In this document: one piece after another, positions 11,768 through 24,534 of the stretch
How positions within the stretch are numbered: the first letter of the stretch is position 1
Layout of the letters: each line of letters starts with the position of its first letter
Source: Sciurus carolinensis
Lineage: Eukaryota > Chordata > Mammalia > Rodentia > Sciuridae
NCBI RefSeq assembly: GCF_902686445.1
Contig: NC_062217.1
Coordinates: 81,549,258-81,613,257 of the forward strand
Reading direction: 5' to 3'
DNA: 64,000 nt
Notes under the pieces: model-generated
The model's database searches: none
What the model was told of the DNA's origin: nothing
What the model saw: the letters and a program-made list of their open reading frames with translations, nothing else
Made by a program: the position numbers and the translations under genes

Positions 11768-12929
11768 AAAAATCAAAATGAATACAGTTATTTGTTCTAG
11801 TGATTGTGACTGCTTCACAAGTTACCACTTCCAACCTCCTACTTACTGACTCAAACAATAACAATGTTAGTGTTCCTCACAGAGTGGGACTGGTCAGGGC
11901 TCCACAGGGGTCACTGGCCTGCTTTGCTCAGCATCAGCTGGAAGGTTGGGGCCGGGATTCTGTGAAATTCACTCACAGTTGAAAACTGAAATCCAAGAAG
12001 GGATGTTGGCAAGAAAACTAGTGTGGCTTTTCTATGTGGCCTTGTCTTCCTACAACAGCACAGCTGGGTTAAAAAAGTGGGTGTCTTTATTATGCCCAGT
12101 CTTGAGAATCACTGGGTAACTATTCCTTAAGTCTATTTCAAAGGTCCACCTGAACTTAGAGAGAAGGGATCCCCAACCCAGTAGGAGGAAAACCAGTCTT
12201 TTGCATGAAGAGCATGGAACTTACCAATTAATACAGTCCTCTTCGGAAAATATAAGCCACCAAGATGAACCATGAAATGATCTTCTGCATCACATCATGG
12301 CTGCTTTGCTTGAAATGGCATGACTCATACACTGTTATGCCACAGCCAAGGCCTAATGTCACTTCCGTTTTCTCTCCCATTGCATTTCTAGACACTGTTC
12401 TCATACTCCTGTTTCCTGCTGTTCAGGGCTGCCCACAATTTCCCAGACTCCATTATACACCTTCTTCCTGGTAGGTCTTCCTTTCTTCCTTTTCTCTGCT
12501 TACTCTCACCCATGAAATCACTTCTCCTGAGCCACATCTCCTCTATGATGCTCTCCCTGTAGGAAATAGCTTACAGCTGGGCTACAACAAGAGCAGGCAC
12601 CTGTGTCCTCCTCCAGTCACCTGTCTGGTCCAGGGTTTTCATTCATTTACCTAAGCCACATATTCTTCATGCTCCCTTCCTCTCATCCAGTGATTTGATC
12701 GCAAGGGTTCTCACACACATGGATCCCCATTTCAGAGTCTTCTTCCCAGGGAGATCAAACTACAGTGAACAGTTTAGGAAGTTCCCAACCTTTTACTATA
12801 ATGACAAATATAATAGGGTAATAAAAATTGCTTGTCACTCTTGTCACTGACTATGGGCCAATTTCTCCCAAATATAAAAACTTCTGAAACTTGGAAAGGA
12901 AGAAAATGGGCATTATTCATCAAAATTAT
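11768..12929. other. Intronic sequence, nothing firm
   Basis: Unique sequence. 12470-12720 is pyrimidine-rich and may hold a faint L2 remnant (cacatctcctctatgatg, gctctccctgtagg), too weak to call. Confidence 0.4.
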
Positions 12930-13200
12930 TCATGCAATTACCACTTAACATGGAAGTCCCACTTCCGGTCATTTATCCAGCACTGTAGCACAGTTTGTAA
13001 CAAGAAAAAGTTGAAGTTGGAAAAAACGAAAATGTCCATCAATAGAGGTCTGGTTAAATGCACCCTTACCTCACTGAACACTCTGCAGTTGGAAGAGTGA
13101 GGAGGCCCTCTATTGCTGATGTGAAAAGACTGTGGGGATATGTGGTTATGTCATATAAGTAACATGCAGAACAGGGGTACAGTGGGCAACCATCCATGAA
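12930..13200 (+). repeat. Old L1 (L1M-type) fragment
   Basis: aaaatgtccatcaatagag followed by gtctggttaaat and later aacatgcagaacaggg matches the conserved end of ancient L1 ORF2 and the following 3' UTR on the plus strand. Confidence 0.6.
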
Positions 13201-13539
13201 GAAAGGAAGGCACAATGAGGGGCACTCACACCAGCCATAGCTGCACATGAGGACTGGAGGACATGCCTCAGGCAGAGTCAGAAACAGGACCAGACCCTGC
13301 CATGTTGAACTATCAACAGTATGTTCAAGTTTTCAGTCATGTAAACACAGTACCTTTTTATGTGGGGTATTAAAAAAGCAAAAACCAAACCACACACACA
13401 AAAACACCCAAAATCCAAACCTCAAATCCATTTGGAATTAATTTTGGTGAAAGGAGTGAAGTGAAGATCAGGAATTCAATGCTGTATTTTCCCTGAATGA
13501 CCCTCTTGCAACATTGCTGTTTATGTAAAATATCTTGTA

Positions 13540-13850
13540 CCCACTCGTTTCAAATGCCAACTTTATCACAAACCAAAGATTCAGTTGTATTTGTATCTAT
13601 CTTTGGATTCTCAATTCAGTTCCACTAATCTGCCCATATACCAGTCCCAGATTGCCTCCATTGCTATAGCTTTAGCTGGTGTTGAACACCTGATATGTCA
13701 AATCCCTCTTAACACTTTGTTTTTAAAGATTTCCATGCTATTTTCTCATATTTAATTTTCTTATGAAACTCATCATTTTCTTGTTTAATTAGTATTTTTG
13801 ATAATTTTATTGTGTTACATAATACTTAAATGCATGTATGTGTACACATA
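13540..13850 (-). repeat. Old L1 ORF2 fragment, antisense
   Basis: The plus strand reads like the reverse complement of ancient L1: ggattctcaattcagttcc, actaatctgcccatatac, cagtcccagattgcctcc, attgctatagctttag. These correspond in order to a well conserved ORF2 segment. Confidence 0.7.
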
Positions 13851-13855
13851 CGCAC

Positions 13856-13877
13856 ATGTGTGTGTGTGTGTGTGTGT
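13856..13877. repeat. (TG)11 microsatellite
   Basis: Uninterrupted TG dinucleotides, preceded by imperfect acatac/acatg units. Confidence 0.95.
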
Positions 13878-14209
13878 ACATATTTCTCATTACCTAAGAA
13901 TGTGGTAGGTCTTCTATTTATTCACATTGACTTTCACAGTGGTAGTTTTCCTAGTATAGCTTTAGTAAACTTAAATCATACTAAATATTATGTCTTCTAA
14001 TAAATATTCAAATTAAATGTTTTTTTCTAACTCAGAGTTGTTTATAGGCAGAAAAACTTGATTTTAGACATGATTTTAATTTCATTCTTCAGAATTCATT
14101 CTACCAACCTGATTAATAATAATGAAGACATTGTTTGTTTTAATGGGATTTAGGGTTTTGTTTTTTTCCATTTCTGCTTATTGTTTAGAACCACTGATTA
14201 GCGATTCTT

Positions 14210-14310
14210 TTTTTTTTTTTTTTTTTTTTTGGGGGGGTGCTGGGGATCGAACCCAGGGCCTTAGTGCTTACAAGGCAAGCACTCTACCACCTGAGCTATC
14301 TCCCCAGCCC
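14210..14310 (-). mobile_element. ID SINE (tRNA-derived), young, antisense
   Basis: The reverse complement starts ggggctggggagatagctc, carries tRNA-like box A and box B words (ggttcgatcc-type, here gatcgaacccagg on the plus strand) and ends in a poly-A seen as poly-T at 14210-14231. A perfect 16-bp duplication, ctgattagcgattctt, flanks it at 14194-14209 and 14311-14326, so the insertion is recent. Confidence 0.95.
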
Positions 14311-14326
14311 CTGATTAGCGATTCTT

Positions 14327-16438
14327 GATTCTGACTTGTGAGATTCATGCTATGGAAGATGCTATAGAAAAAACAGAAAGAATAAAAGCAGAATTATCAA
14401 CCAAGACTCCTACTGCAAGGAATCCAGCTAATGGCAGGTAAGCCCCAGTGTTGGCTAGGATGGGGGCCCACGATCAATGAAGGCAAGAGGATGCAAGACT
14501 GTGGGAGGCATTCCCAGGGACTTCCATCACAGGCAGATTTCTACAGCATCATGCCAACAGAGTGAAAAGAAAATAAACTCCCAAGATCATGTGCATTTAC
14601 ATGGCTCTCACAAGTACACTGCAGTGCTTATTCCAGGAGGCACTACTAGCAAGATGGGCCCAGCAGACTAGTGCAAAAATAATCACCATCTGCTTGGTGT
14701 CACTCAGCAGGGAAGAAAAAAACCATAGTTGTTACAGAACTTCCCTGAATATGCCATGGATCTTTTCAGATACTTTCAAGGTTGAAGTTATGAGATATTG
14801 GGAGTACATAATAATACCTTTTAACATTCCTACTTAGAATTATTAAATCAAATGCATATTCTGTACCAGATAATGATACTATGAATAGATCAAGAACAGG
14901 AGAAACAGCAGTGGCCTTAACTATGATCTGATAGATAGCAAAGAACTTGTTCTCAGCATTGCCTCATTAATGGTTAACACAAAATATTTTTTTATATCAC
15001 CACCAACAAAATTTGCTTCCAGGAAAATTCATAAAAGGATACACCAAATCTCTCCTAAGAAAACCTGAGGGTGCATGCTATATTTATTTGCATGTGTGTG
15101 TGTGTGTGTCTGTGTACATGTGTATATTACATAGACACATAAGCGTGTGTATACACATATATACTACACATATGTACTCATACATTCAAAGATTTATATG
15201 CATAATCACACAATATAAAAGCAAAATACAAATAAACTCAAGACATTAAAACTATTGTGCCCCAGGATTTTGCCTAATTATGATAAATACATTTTTTATC
15301 TCTACTTATTACCCCAGTATATAGAAAAGGCTGAGTAGGTTTTCTCTGTAAAATATTTGGGATGACCTGGGTCAACACTTACTTTGAAGACTTTTTTAGG
15401 GAATAGAATAAGGAGATATTCTGCAAAGCAATTAAAACTGAGGTGTAACAAGAAATCTTTGTGTGATGACCACTAGGAAGAATCATTCATTCTTATGTAG
15501 ACAATAGGGACAGTGTCCAATATTAACTCAAAACAGAGTCACAGGGGAGGTGCTGGAATTGCCTGAATGTGACACACATTCAAACTTGTGTAGATCCAGT
15601 CGTTTCCAGCTGTGTAGGTCCAGGAGTTTCTCAGGAGTCACGACAAAGACTGGTTAACTAAAGAGACAACAGGTTCTCCCAAGGACTTTCAAAGAGGCCA
15701 ATAAGCCGTTAGACCAACTGATAGAGACTGGCCAAATAAATCATGATTTACTAATTGCCACTTTCCTGATTCCTTTGAAGCAAATCAATGAAATTAACAA
15801 AAGATGCAGTTCTGGCTTTTGAGAGAATTTATGATCTAGTTAGGAAGATTAAGAAATGCTTTGGAAATGTTACAGAGAAGTGCTACATTTTACTTTACTG
15901 GTCTTGAGAGTACAGAAAAGAAGAGATCAAGGGAAGAAGGGTCAGTGTGGGCTTCAGGGAGATCAAAGCACTTGACCTGGACCTTGGAGAACATGGTAGC
16001 TGACACAGATGTGCACGCAAAGACCTGATGGGACACGTTCAAAGCAATCACCGGCTGTGGAAAGCATTGTCTCTTTGGCTGAATTGCTATGTCAGTTACA
16101 CATGGTTGATGAAAACTGTTACCAAGAGGAAATAAACAGCAAATATTTTGCTATTTTCATTATTTGGGAGGCCAAAAATCTAAGGTTTTTATACTTGAAT
16201 TGAATAGTAAAACATATGGATCATAATCGATGTCTGATTATCACTGCAATGGTTACATGACTTTTTGATTAGCAGCTTTAATAGCTCAAGGGTGATGGAT
16301 AATTCATTTTATTTCCTTTTCTGGTTCTTAAAATTGATCTTATTAGCTTTAGTTATGGATAGAGAGAGAATCCTAGATAATGTTCTAAAAAGTTATTAGC
16401 TTAAGCAATTTAGTCCTGGTATACCAATTAACACAAAA
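14327..16438. other. Intronic sequence with one TG microsatellite
   Basis: Unique DNA. A (TG)9 tract lies at 15092-15109, followed by an AT/AC-rich stretch to about 15210. No gene, SINE or LTR recognised in the remainder. Confidence 0.5.
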
Positions 16439-16813
16439 TGTTTTAGTCAGCTCTTTCATTCCTGTGACCAAGAGATCTGACAAGAACAAATTTAGAGGAG
16501 AAAAATTCATTTTGGGACTCCTGGTTTCAGAGATCTCAGTCTATAGAAGGCTGGCTCCATTCCTTGGGGCTCGAGGTGAGGCAGAACATCACAGTGGAAA
16601 GGTATGGTGGAGGAAAGGGGCTTCAGACATGGCAGAGAGAGACCTCAAGAATATATACCCCAAGGCAAGCCCAAAATGACCCACTTCCTCTAGCCATGCC
16701 CTACATGCATTCAGTTCCTCTCTGTTAATCCCTATCAGGATTAATTCACTGATTGGGTTAAGCCTTCTTGCATTGTCTCACACATGAGCTTTTGTGGGCA
16801 CCTCAAAATACAA
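16439..16813 (-). mobile_element. MaLR-type LTR, antisense
   Basis: Plus-strand order tgttttagtcagct, cctgtgaccaagagatctg, gtttcagagatctcagtc, ccacttcctctagccatgc, aattcactgattgggtta, cacacatgagctttt is the reverse complement of the LTRs at 39096 and 45862. The 5' end of the LTR, on the right here, is eroded. Confidence 0.87.
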
Positions 16814-17094
16814 AAAAATGTGTTTTGCTTCATTTGTGCAAATAGACCATAGCTAGGTTCACTTTTTTTCATAAGTTTCTCTTGCAAGTCCCCCCTCACC
16901 AAAAAAAGTCAGCTTTATAAATTCAAAATATACTCAGATGTGAGAACAGCAATAAAGGTCTGGGAAAGTTTATTTTCCTTCTTCATATTAACAAATACTA
17001 GTGGCCAGGATACATCTCTTTGTTGCTCAATCAGAGTGGAGTGTTCCAATGCAGGTTAGATTTAAAGAGTGCCCTAAAGGGAGGTGTGGCTGAT

Positions 17095-17430
17095 AGAACT
17101 GGATACATTGAACCTATTCAGATTGCTCCTGACTTACAGTGCTTCAACTAATAATTTTTCAAATTTACGATGGAGCAAAAGCAATAGGCATTCAGTAGAA
17201 ACTCACTTTGAAAGTTGCCCCTTTATTCTGTTTTCCAAAGTTGATCTTTCCCCCACATGAGCATTATGCTGTCTGATTCTCGTAAGGCTGGGAGGCGGCA
17301 GTGACTCCAGCTCCTGGTCAGCCCCCATGATCATGAGGGGAAACAACCAACACTCTGGTGTGCTGTGCTGATTAAGTTACAATGTCTGACAGGTTAGGGA
17401 GATTAAATGTATTTTCCACTTATGACATAC
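17095..17430. mobile_element. Old foldback DNA-transposon relative
   Basis: ctgacttacagtgcttcaac, aaatttacgatggagcaaaag and cattcagtagaaactcac at the left, and cttatgacatactcaactt at the right, resemble the ends of the foldback element at 51661-52235, with a different centre. Degenerate copy. Confidence 0.5.
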
Positions 17431-18423
17431 TCAACTTATGGATTCATCAGGGAAGAAACTCATCCCAAGCCAAGGAACACTGCAGTTGTTCTGGGTTAAA
17501 AAAAAAAAAAAAGATCTATCCAAGTAGCACTTTCCCACCTGGAAGCACGAACATCCTCTTTACTGCATAACCACCACCCAGGGGTCCTCAGGGAGAGAAG
17601 AAATTGTGTTTTCAGCCAGGCAGTTCTCTGGAACCAGTGCTCTGACCGGTCTGAGGGCAGGCAGATGCCTTGACCTAGTGCATCTTGGAGAAGGGGTTTC
17701 TTTTAACAAAAGATGGTTTGGCTTAGAAAGAAACCAGCAAGATGCATGTTCTGGGAACAGAGGATTCATTTTCACATGGGTTCCTTCCAGCAACTTCCAG
17801 GAAGACTGGATTGTTTAGGGGCTGGAGCTTTAAAGGGACAAGTACAATACTTTTCATGTTTCATTTACCTGCTCTTCATGGACTAGGGCACAGTGTGGTC
17901 CTGGTCCCTGCTTCACAACCTTCTGGGGGCTTGCTTTCAGAACCCCCCAACCACGGAAATCCATGCCCCACAGGCAGAGGGATTTGGCCAACTGTGACAT
18001 GGAACTGGAAGCCTTTAGGGTGAAGTTCATGCTGGACTTTTCCCTCATGCAACCCAAGTGAGGGAGATGGGGACTGAATGGGGGTGGAGGCAGAAACAGA
18101 TGCCCCTTTATTCTGTTTTCCAAGATGACCTAGTTGTTTCAGAAAGTTCCAGTATGACCACAAGAACACTTTCCAAAATCCAAAACTATGGTCTTTGCTG
18201 CTGAAATGAAAATGGATATTCATTTAATTTTATCTAACTGATGGTTGCCAAAGTTTGGGGGTGGGAGTAAGAGTTTGACTACAAAGGAGAATTTGATTTC
18301 AAAAGCTAATCTTCCAGGAAGGTTAAATGGGAGAATCTATTAGTCATTCACACATTGTGTGGAATACTGACCTTAGGGGAAATTCTGGACTTGCTAATGA
18401 ATGAATACATTGTCAAAAAATAT
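17431..18423. other. Intronic sequence, nothing recognised
   Basis: Unique and rather GC-richer than its surroundings (17560-18080). Overlapping open frames on both strands have no recognisable product or splice sites. A poly-A tract lies at about 17499-17512. Confidence 0.45.
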
Positions 18424-18433
18424 GCAATAGTAT

Positions 18434-18524
18434 GAGCTGGGTGTGGTGACACATACCTGTAGTCCCTGCTAGGGTTTAAGGCTAGCCTAGTGAGACCCCA
18501 TCTCAAGAAAGAAAAAGAAAAAGA
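18434..18524 (+). mobile_element. B1-like monomer SINE
   Basis: gagctgggtgtggtgacac followed by cctgtagtccctgct and a gaaaaagaaaaag tail is a 7SL-derived B1 shortened internally. Flanks gcaatagtat at 18424-18433 and gcaatactat at 18526-18535 are a 10-bp duplication with one change. Confidence 0.85.
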
Positions 18525-18579
18525 AGCAATACTATAAAATATTTGAACAGACATATCATCAAAGAAGATAAATAGACAG

Positions 18580-19105
18580 AAAATGAGTTCATGGAATATT
18601 GTTTAACGGGGAAATAAAACAGACAAATACCCATTACTAGGTATTTACCAAGTGAAATAAAACCTAAAAAAAGGAGTGTGCATATGGGTATCCTTCATAA
18701 TTACCCAAAGTGGGAAATGGCCCAAATGTCGTTTAACAGGTGAATGGATAAAAGAACTGGGGTCCATCCATGCAATGGAATACTCAGCAATTAAAAGAAA
18801 GATAAACTACTGACACGACAGCATGGACAAAATATCAAATGCACTATGAGTGAAAGAAGTCAGAATCCGTAGGCCTTATATTTTGTGATTCCACTCCTAT
18901 GACATTCGGAGAAAGGAGGAGTATAGGGTCAGAAAACAGACTAGTCACTGCCATGGGGTACTTATGGGATGATATCACGGTTCTGTGTCTGAGTGCAGTG
19001 GTGACAAGACTGCTGTTGGCATCTGGAAAGATTCAGAGAACTGTGCACTAAAAAGGGTTAATTTTACTACATGTAAATTGTACCTTATAAAGAAAGAAAG
19101 TGGTA
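18580..19105 (+). repeat. Old L1 (L1M-type) 3' end
   Basis: Words in order: gaatattgtttaacgggg, aaatggcccaaatgtcg, ggtgaatggataaaag, tgcaatggaatactcagc, tgattccactcctatgac, acatgtaaattgtacctt. These are the conserved ORF2 tail and 3' UTR of ancient L1, sense on the plus strand. Confidence 0.8.
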
Positions 19106-21789
19106 TACCATACTATAAATACCTTCAAAGGAATCAAGGAAATTCTCAGGTAAGGCTAACAAGGAGGTATCAAGGCTTTTAGTTTATAGCTTATGTTATG
19201 AAAAAGCAACTTTCAAATTGGCAAGGGACTGACAAAATGATTACCAGAATAGCATGCAGCTTAATTAAAGGAACAGAAATAAACTTTGTCCTATAATCCC
19301 TGGATTAAAGAAGCCCGTATTTTAATCAATATTTTACTGGCATGTTCTGGAGGTACAAGCAGCATTTAATAGGATAAATCTACTTTGCCTCCCCTTGATT
19401 TGAAAAAAAAAAAAAGAAAAAAAATGCAGTTAAGAAAGTATATACATATTCCTGTTCTTGAGCCTTCTTTAAATAGTTCACTGGAATTGCTAGGATCTTG
19501 GATTTGAGAAGTGGAGGACATTCTAAACGCCCAGATCATTTGCTGGGAAACCAATCCAGAGGCTCAAGCAAATCCATCAGAATGCTGTGGAGATTATTTA
19601 CCACTTAAAAGTACAGACGCTTACTAGAGAAAGATGAGCCTCCTGATATGCTTCGTATAAATAGATGCTGAACTAGAGGTCAAAGGCAACAAAGTCCAAG
19701 AAAAAGAAAGACAAATTGCATTAACATGGATCATTACATTCTACTTGCATACATAAGTATGTTTGAAAACTGTGGACTCAAAACTATATCTTGTTCTTGA
19801 GTCAGGATGACCAGTTTAGAGAAAAAGAGTAAAAGAGAAGGCATCTTGCTCCTCTACAAGAAAATGCAGGACTCAAACCAAGCTGATCCTACATTATGGA
19901 AGCAATATGTGTATATTCCCCTGTCCTCTTTCCCATGATCTTCTCCACCCACTACAGAACAGGTTCTTCCTGTTGTCACATGGTCTATTCTGCCAGCTAC
20001 AACTGAATCTCCATTCTTGATCTTGGAATTTCTACCATTCTCAATCAAACATCACTGAAATCCACTTGCTCAGAATGGTGCTATTTACATACCCAGAGAC
20101 AAAAAGGGATAGACAGGCATGGCTAGTGAATTTGTGCTCAGACACTATTACATAATTAATTTTAGAAATTAGAGGAGATCTGATATCAAAAGTTTTGGGC
20201 AATTAGATCTCCACTAGCAGAGAAAAAGACAGGAAGAGACACATGAGAATAACATGAACAGTCAAAAATGTCAAGAAAAACCATGAGGAGAAAATTTAAT
20301 CAATAAAGTCAACTTCACAAAAACGAGTATCTATTTGAGAATTTCACTGGAAATAAAAATAAGATGTGGGTAGAAGTATGTTTAAAGAATGTAATCAAAC
20401 TTATTCTTTCTTCTCTCAAAAAATGAGGTGAGGGGAAAAGGTAGCATAAAATTATCTTCTAGTATTTGGCGGGTACAGTATTTTTCTTAATGAAAATTAT
20501 ACCAGGCAAGATTTAAGACCAGAAAGGCATTTCCTAGTTCTCTCCTTCTTGAAATGGCTCACATTCTCCCTTGATTGTGTTTCTTAATTTGCCCCAAAAG
20601 ATGTCTGTCCCTTGAGATGACCCAGATTCTTCCTTGAATGTGTACCTGCTTTTCTAAATGAACCCGTGTCTCTGAAAATAGAAGTAAAAGGTTGGGGGAG
20701 GGGTTATTTCCTAAAAGGAAAGACAAATAATATTCTCTTCTAAGTAATCTTCTCTTATAGATTAAAAACAAAACAACAGCAACAAAAACAGATAAAATCC
20801 AAAAAAAAAACAAAAAGAATTAAAAAATAAACAAAATCCCCAATCATCCTCACGTGTATGTTTCTACTGAAATGTGGTCAGTGGCTTTTTCTGTTTATAG
20901 AGCAATGTGTACCTAGTCCTGCAGGGGCAAAGTAGTGAAATGGTCCCTGTCCTTAGGGAAGTCATAGCCAATTTGGAAAATAAAAATAACACTAACTCTT
21001 ACAGGCAATCAGTATTAAGCTACGTGGGCACTGCCTTTGAATGAAATATGAAGAGGAGTGAGTTGGAATACATGAACTTTAATTCATGAGATGAAGTGAG
21101 TTGAATTTTTATTGTTTCCATTGCATTAACGAGGTAGGGAAGGAGAGTGGCACCCCAGTGATAAAGCACAGCTCCAGCCCACAGTAAACCTTTCCAAGTT
21201 CATGCGGGACCATAGGTCTTTTACATCTACTTTGTTTCCAGACTTACACTTTTTTATTCCAAGGGCATTTTATGGAGTTTCAAAGACAATTTTCAAAAGT
21301 GAAAAAAAAAAAAAAATCAATGCTAAATATATGTTTTTTTAAAATGCTGGGTTTTTATAATGATCCTTTTAGCTAGGGCAGCTGGAAAAACATCAAAAAA
21401 AGAAAAAGCATACATTGTCACATGTAAAAGGCAGTAAGAATCTATTTTTATAAAGTTCAAAGTGATTGTGATTCTTGCAGGGGAATCCCTCCAGACTACT
21501 AGTATTTCGCTGGCTTTATATCTACCTCCACCCTGCCCACACACTTTTTGCTAATAAACTCGAAGCCCTATCCACTAGCAGTCACCAATTGGCCTTGGAG
21601 AGGACATTCCTAAGCTCATGTCTAACTACTTCTGCAGTCATCTTCCAACAGAAATATAAAACCCCTTCCCTGTTATTTACTAAGGGCTTGCTAACTTGTG
21701 ACATTTATCACAGGACTGGAATAAACAGAGCGTGGAATGGGAAAGACAGGTGCTGGCCTCTCTCTGGCATACTGACCTGACCCTCTCCT
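19106..21789. other. Intronic sequence, nothing recognised
   Basis: Unique AT-rich DNA with A-rich tracts at about 19408-19424, 20760-20830 and 21301-21316. No exon or interspersed repeat could be supported. Confidence 0.45.
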
Positions 21790-22060
21790 TCTGCCCTTTT
21801 CACCTGATCAGTTCCTACTCATCCTTCAAGTCTTAACTCTTTTCATCCTGGGACCCAGTGCCCCCAGTCCACCACCACTGTAATGTACCAGTTCTAAGAG
21901 TTCTCATTGCAAGTCTCCTGCCAAGCCATCAACTGCCATGCTGTATAACCGTGGGACTTTTGTTAATCTGCATTCCCCACTCTGTTCCAAGAGCAGGGAT
22001 CTCATTCAACTCATCCCCATAGCCCAAGAGTGCTGGACTTGAGAATGAGGCCAGAAAAGT
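21790..22060 (+). repeat. L2-like LINE 3' fragment
   Basis: Pyrimidine-rich start (cctactcatccttcaagtc), then ctgttccaagagcagggatc and catccccatagccca follow the order of the L2 3' end. Highly diverged. Confidence 0.55.
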
Positions 22061-22638
22061 AGAATTCAGAATGTTTGTATTTCAAGTTAATTTTCCAATT
22101 GCCCAAGGGGAAGCCTCTGTAAGTAGTTTTCCTACTGACATTTTAAAACTGTAATTACTGCTCAATAATTATCAGTACATGGGCTCTGTAAGCTGGGTGC
22201 TCTTGGGATATGGTTGGCACCAAGCCTGTGCACACACAGTTCCCTGTACATACAACCATGGGAGAGGAACTTATGCTTTACTCACCTTTCTTCTCACTCC
22301 CATTAGTTAAGACTCTGTCCTGGTACCTCTGGTCTTAGCATTGCATCTGCAGTGGAGTAGGAGGTCAATGCCCATTGAAATCTTTAATAGAAGGTGGATG
22401 ATTTGCACATTGATGAAGCCACAGCATTTACAGAAAGGCCTGTATGTCGACTGTGCTTTTCAATTTGCCTTTTACCTATTAACATGTTAACACTAAGCTT
22501 GCACCTGCCAATCTAGACCCCAAAATCCTTTCAGGAAACAAAGCCACCTCTGCCAAGGCAGAAGCACAGACAATAAGAAGAAAGATTAGCGACTGGGAAT
22601 TTTGTTTTCTACCACAATGAGATTTCTTGTGTATCAAG
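22061..22638. other. Intronic sequence, nothing recognised
   Basis: Unique sequence. No feature supported. Confidence 0.5.
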
Positions 22639-22646
22639 AATGAAAC

Positions 22647-22678
22647 ATCACTCCTTGGTCTTTTGGCTAAGATCAAGT
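22647..22678 (+). pseudogene. U2 snRNA retropseudogene, 3'-truncated to 32 nt
   Basis: These 32 bases match the first 32 bases of U2 snRNA at 28 positions, including the exact block cttttggctaagatcaagt. The substitutions I see are all transitions. Directly before it is aatgaaac (22639-22646) and four bases after it aatgaaac again (22683-22690), a target duplication typical of L1-mobilised RNA. It starts exactly at the U2 5' end and loses the rest, a known class of 3'-truncated snRNA pseudogene. It is too short to be functional. Confidence 0.8.
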
Positions 22679-22690
22679 AAATAATGAAAC

Positions 22691-24465
22691 ACATTTTTTA
22701 AGATATATGTAAGTCACGCATTGTATCTGAGATGGGAAAAAATCACTAGATGAATTTTTTACTATGGTTTTAAAATATCTATTCTCTATAAATTCTAGTA
22801 TTTAAAGTAAAATCAACTCTAAAGTCAGTGACTTTGTAAAGCTATAAAACAGCTAAAGGGAATATGTATATTTAAAAAATAAAAATTCAAAGTACTTATC
22901 TACTGAGAACTTTTAAGATTGGAATGGTAAATTATACACAAATAATCCATAATCCAATTTTTGAAATTTGAAGACACAAAAATCAAAATGTTGGTAAGCC
23001 TCTTCTCATTTTCTACAAGTACTATAAAGAGGTTTTTACTTTGTTTTAAGCTTGTCAGATACTGACAAGCTTTTCACTAGCTATCAACTAAATTCTGTTG
23101 GTTAGGTTTCATTGGGTCCCCAAATTGTTAAGGTCTTTGACTCATCATTTTTCATTCGTAATAGTATTTCCAGACCTCCATGCTAACTATGCATCCCATT
23201 TCCTGTTCTTTATCCCATACAAGTTTAATGATCCCCAAGAAAACACTAAAATTTTATATATAGGTTGCCAAAAATAAGCGGACACTACAAGTAGTATACA
23301 ATTCCTATGTTTTTGCATCAGTATCCAGAGTTATGGTTATCCCTGTTAAGAACCACCAACTAATCACTGTGATGATCACCATTATGGTCACTAATCACCA
23401 TGATAATTTCAAAGTCTTATCTCTATTTCAAAGATAATTTGGTGTATCTTCTTTATGTTACACCAAAGTTTATGAGGGATCCATATCATAATTTTTGTAA
23501 TATATACTATTCAAGACAGTATTATTATTCAAGTAATGTTCTTATGAGTTTTCTATTTAATTTTTACTCTTCCTAAAATTTTTTATCTGTTCCATAAAAT
23601 ATTCCCAAGATTAAGAAAGTCCATGGACAAATACAAACCTAGAAAATGCTTAAAATACTGATGACACTGTTTTCAAGCTGTGTTCAATTCAGAAACTCCG
23701 AATAATTAACTCCTAATATGCTGGGTAGTATAGGAGCTTTAAAGAATTCACTGTCAATCTCTTGTTTAGGAGATACCACAGAGATATCACATCAGGACTT
23801 CCAAAATTTATAGGAATCCTTCCTTAACCTCTTAATCAATTTTGCATTTAAGGCAGACTCCTCCCATTGTCAAAATCAAAGAATTTCTAAAAATCAATAC
23901 TTGCTTTCTGCTTGCAACTTATGTGAGGAGATAGTTACAGTGTTCATAACTTATGTCCTATTCTTAAAATTATAAAACTACATTTTAAGTTCTCTTCTTA
24001 CCATCTACTCTATATATTGACAAACTTTCTGAAGTCACTTTTACCATGTATCTTGCCTATTCTAAAATGAGAAGGGGAATTCCAGCTTCTAATGGTAAGA
24101 CAACTCCTACTGAGTTACTCAGATCAGGTTCCTTGGCCACTCACACATCCTATCCAGCTAATTTTATTCCCATTCCCACCTCCCAGTGCAGACACACAGG
24201 GAAGGCTTCCCCGGCAGCGGCTTCAGCAACCTCCTTTACCCTGCAAGGCTCAGAATCTCTGAGACTTTTAGCCCCTAGCAGGACTCTACCTTCTGAGAAA
24301 CATGGTCCATCTGATGACCACCACAAAACTTAGCATTTAATTGGTTTAGTACAAAACAAAACTAAATGTGACATTTATTTTTCAATTCTTCAATAAGCTC
24401 CCCACAGCATAAGTTGTTACATTTGATCTCTCTCAAGATGATCAAGGCAGCAAAGTACTTGTGAC
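22691..24465. other. Intronic sequence, nothing recognised
   Basis: Very AT-rich unique DNA. A plus-strand open frame at 24046-24333 shows no domain or splice context. Confidence 0.45.
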
Positions 24466-24530
24466 TTTTTTTTCCTTCTTTCTTTCCTTCCTTCCTTCCT
24501 TCCTTCTTTCCTTCCTTCTCCCCCTCCCTC
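24466..24530. repeat. (TTCC)n pyrimidine-rich repeat
   Basis: Imperfect cttcctt/ttcc units followed by ctccccctccctcc; strong strand asymmetry. Confidence 0.9.
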
Positions 24531-24534
24531 CTAA

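Noticed and set aside
14210..14310. Functional tRNA gene
   Set aside because: The tRNA-like body is diverged, has a poly-A tail and target duplications, and belongs to the ID SINE family.
22647..22678. Functional U2 snRNA gene
   Set aside because: Only 32 of about 190 nt are present. The Sm site, later stem-loops and 3' box are missing.
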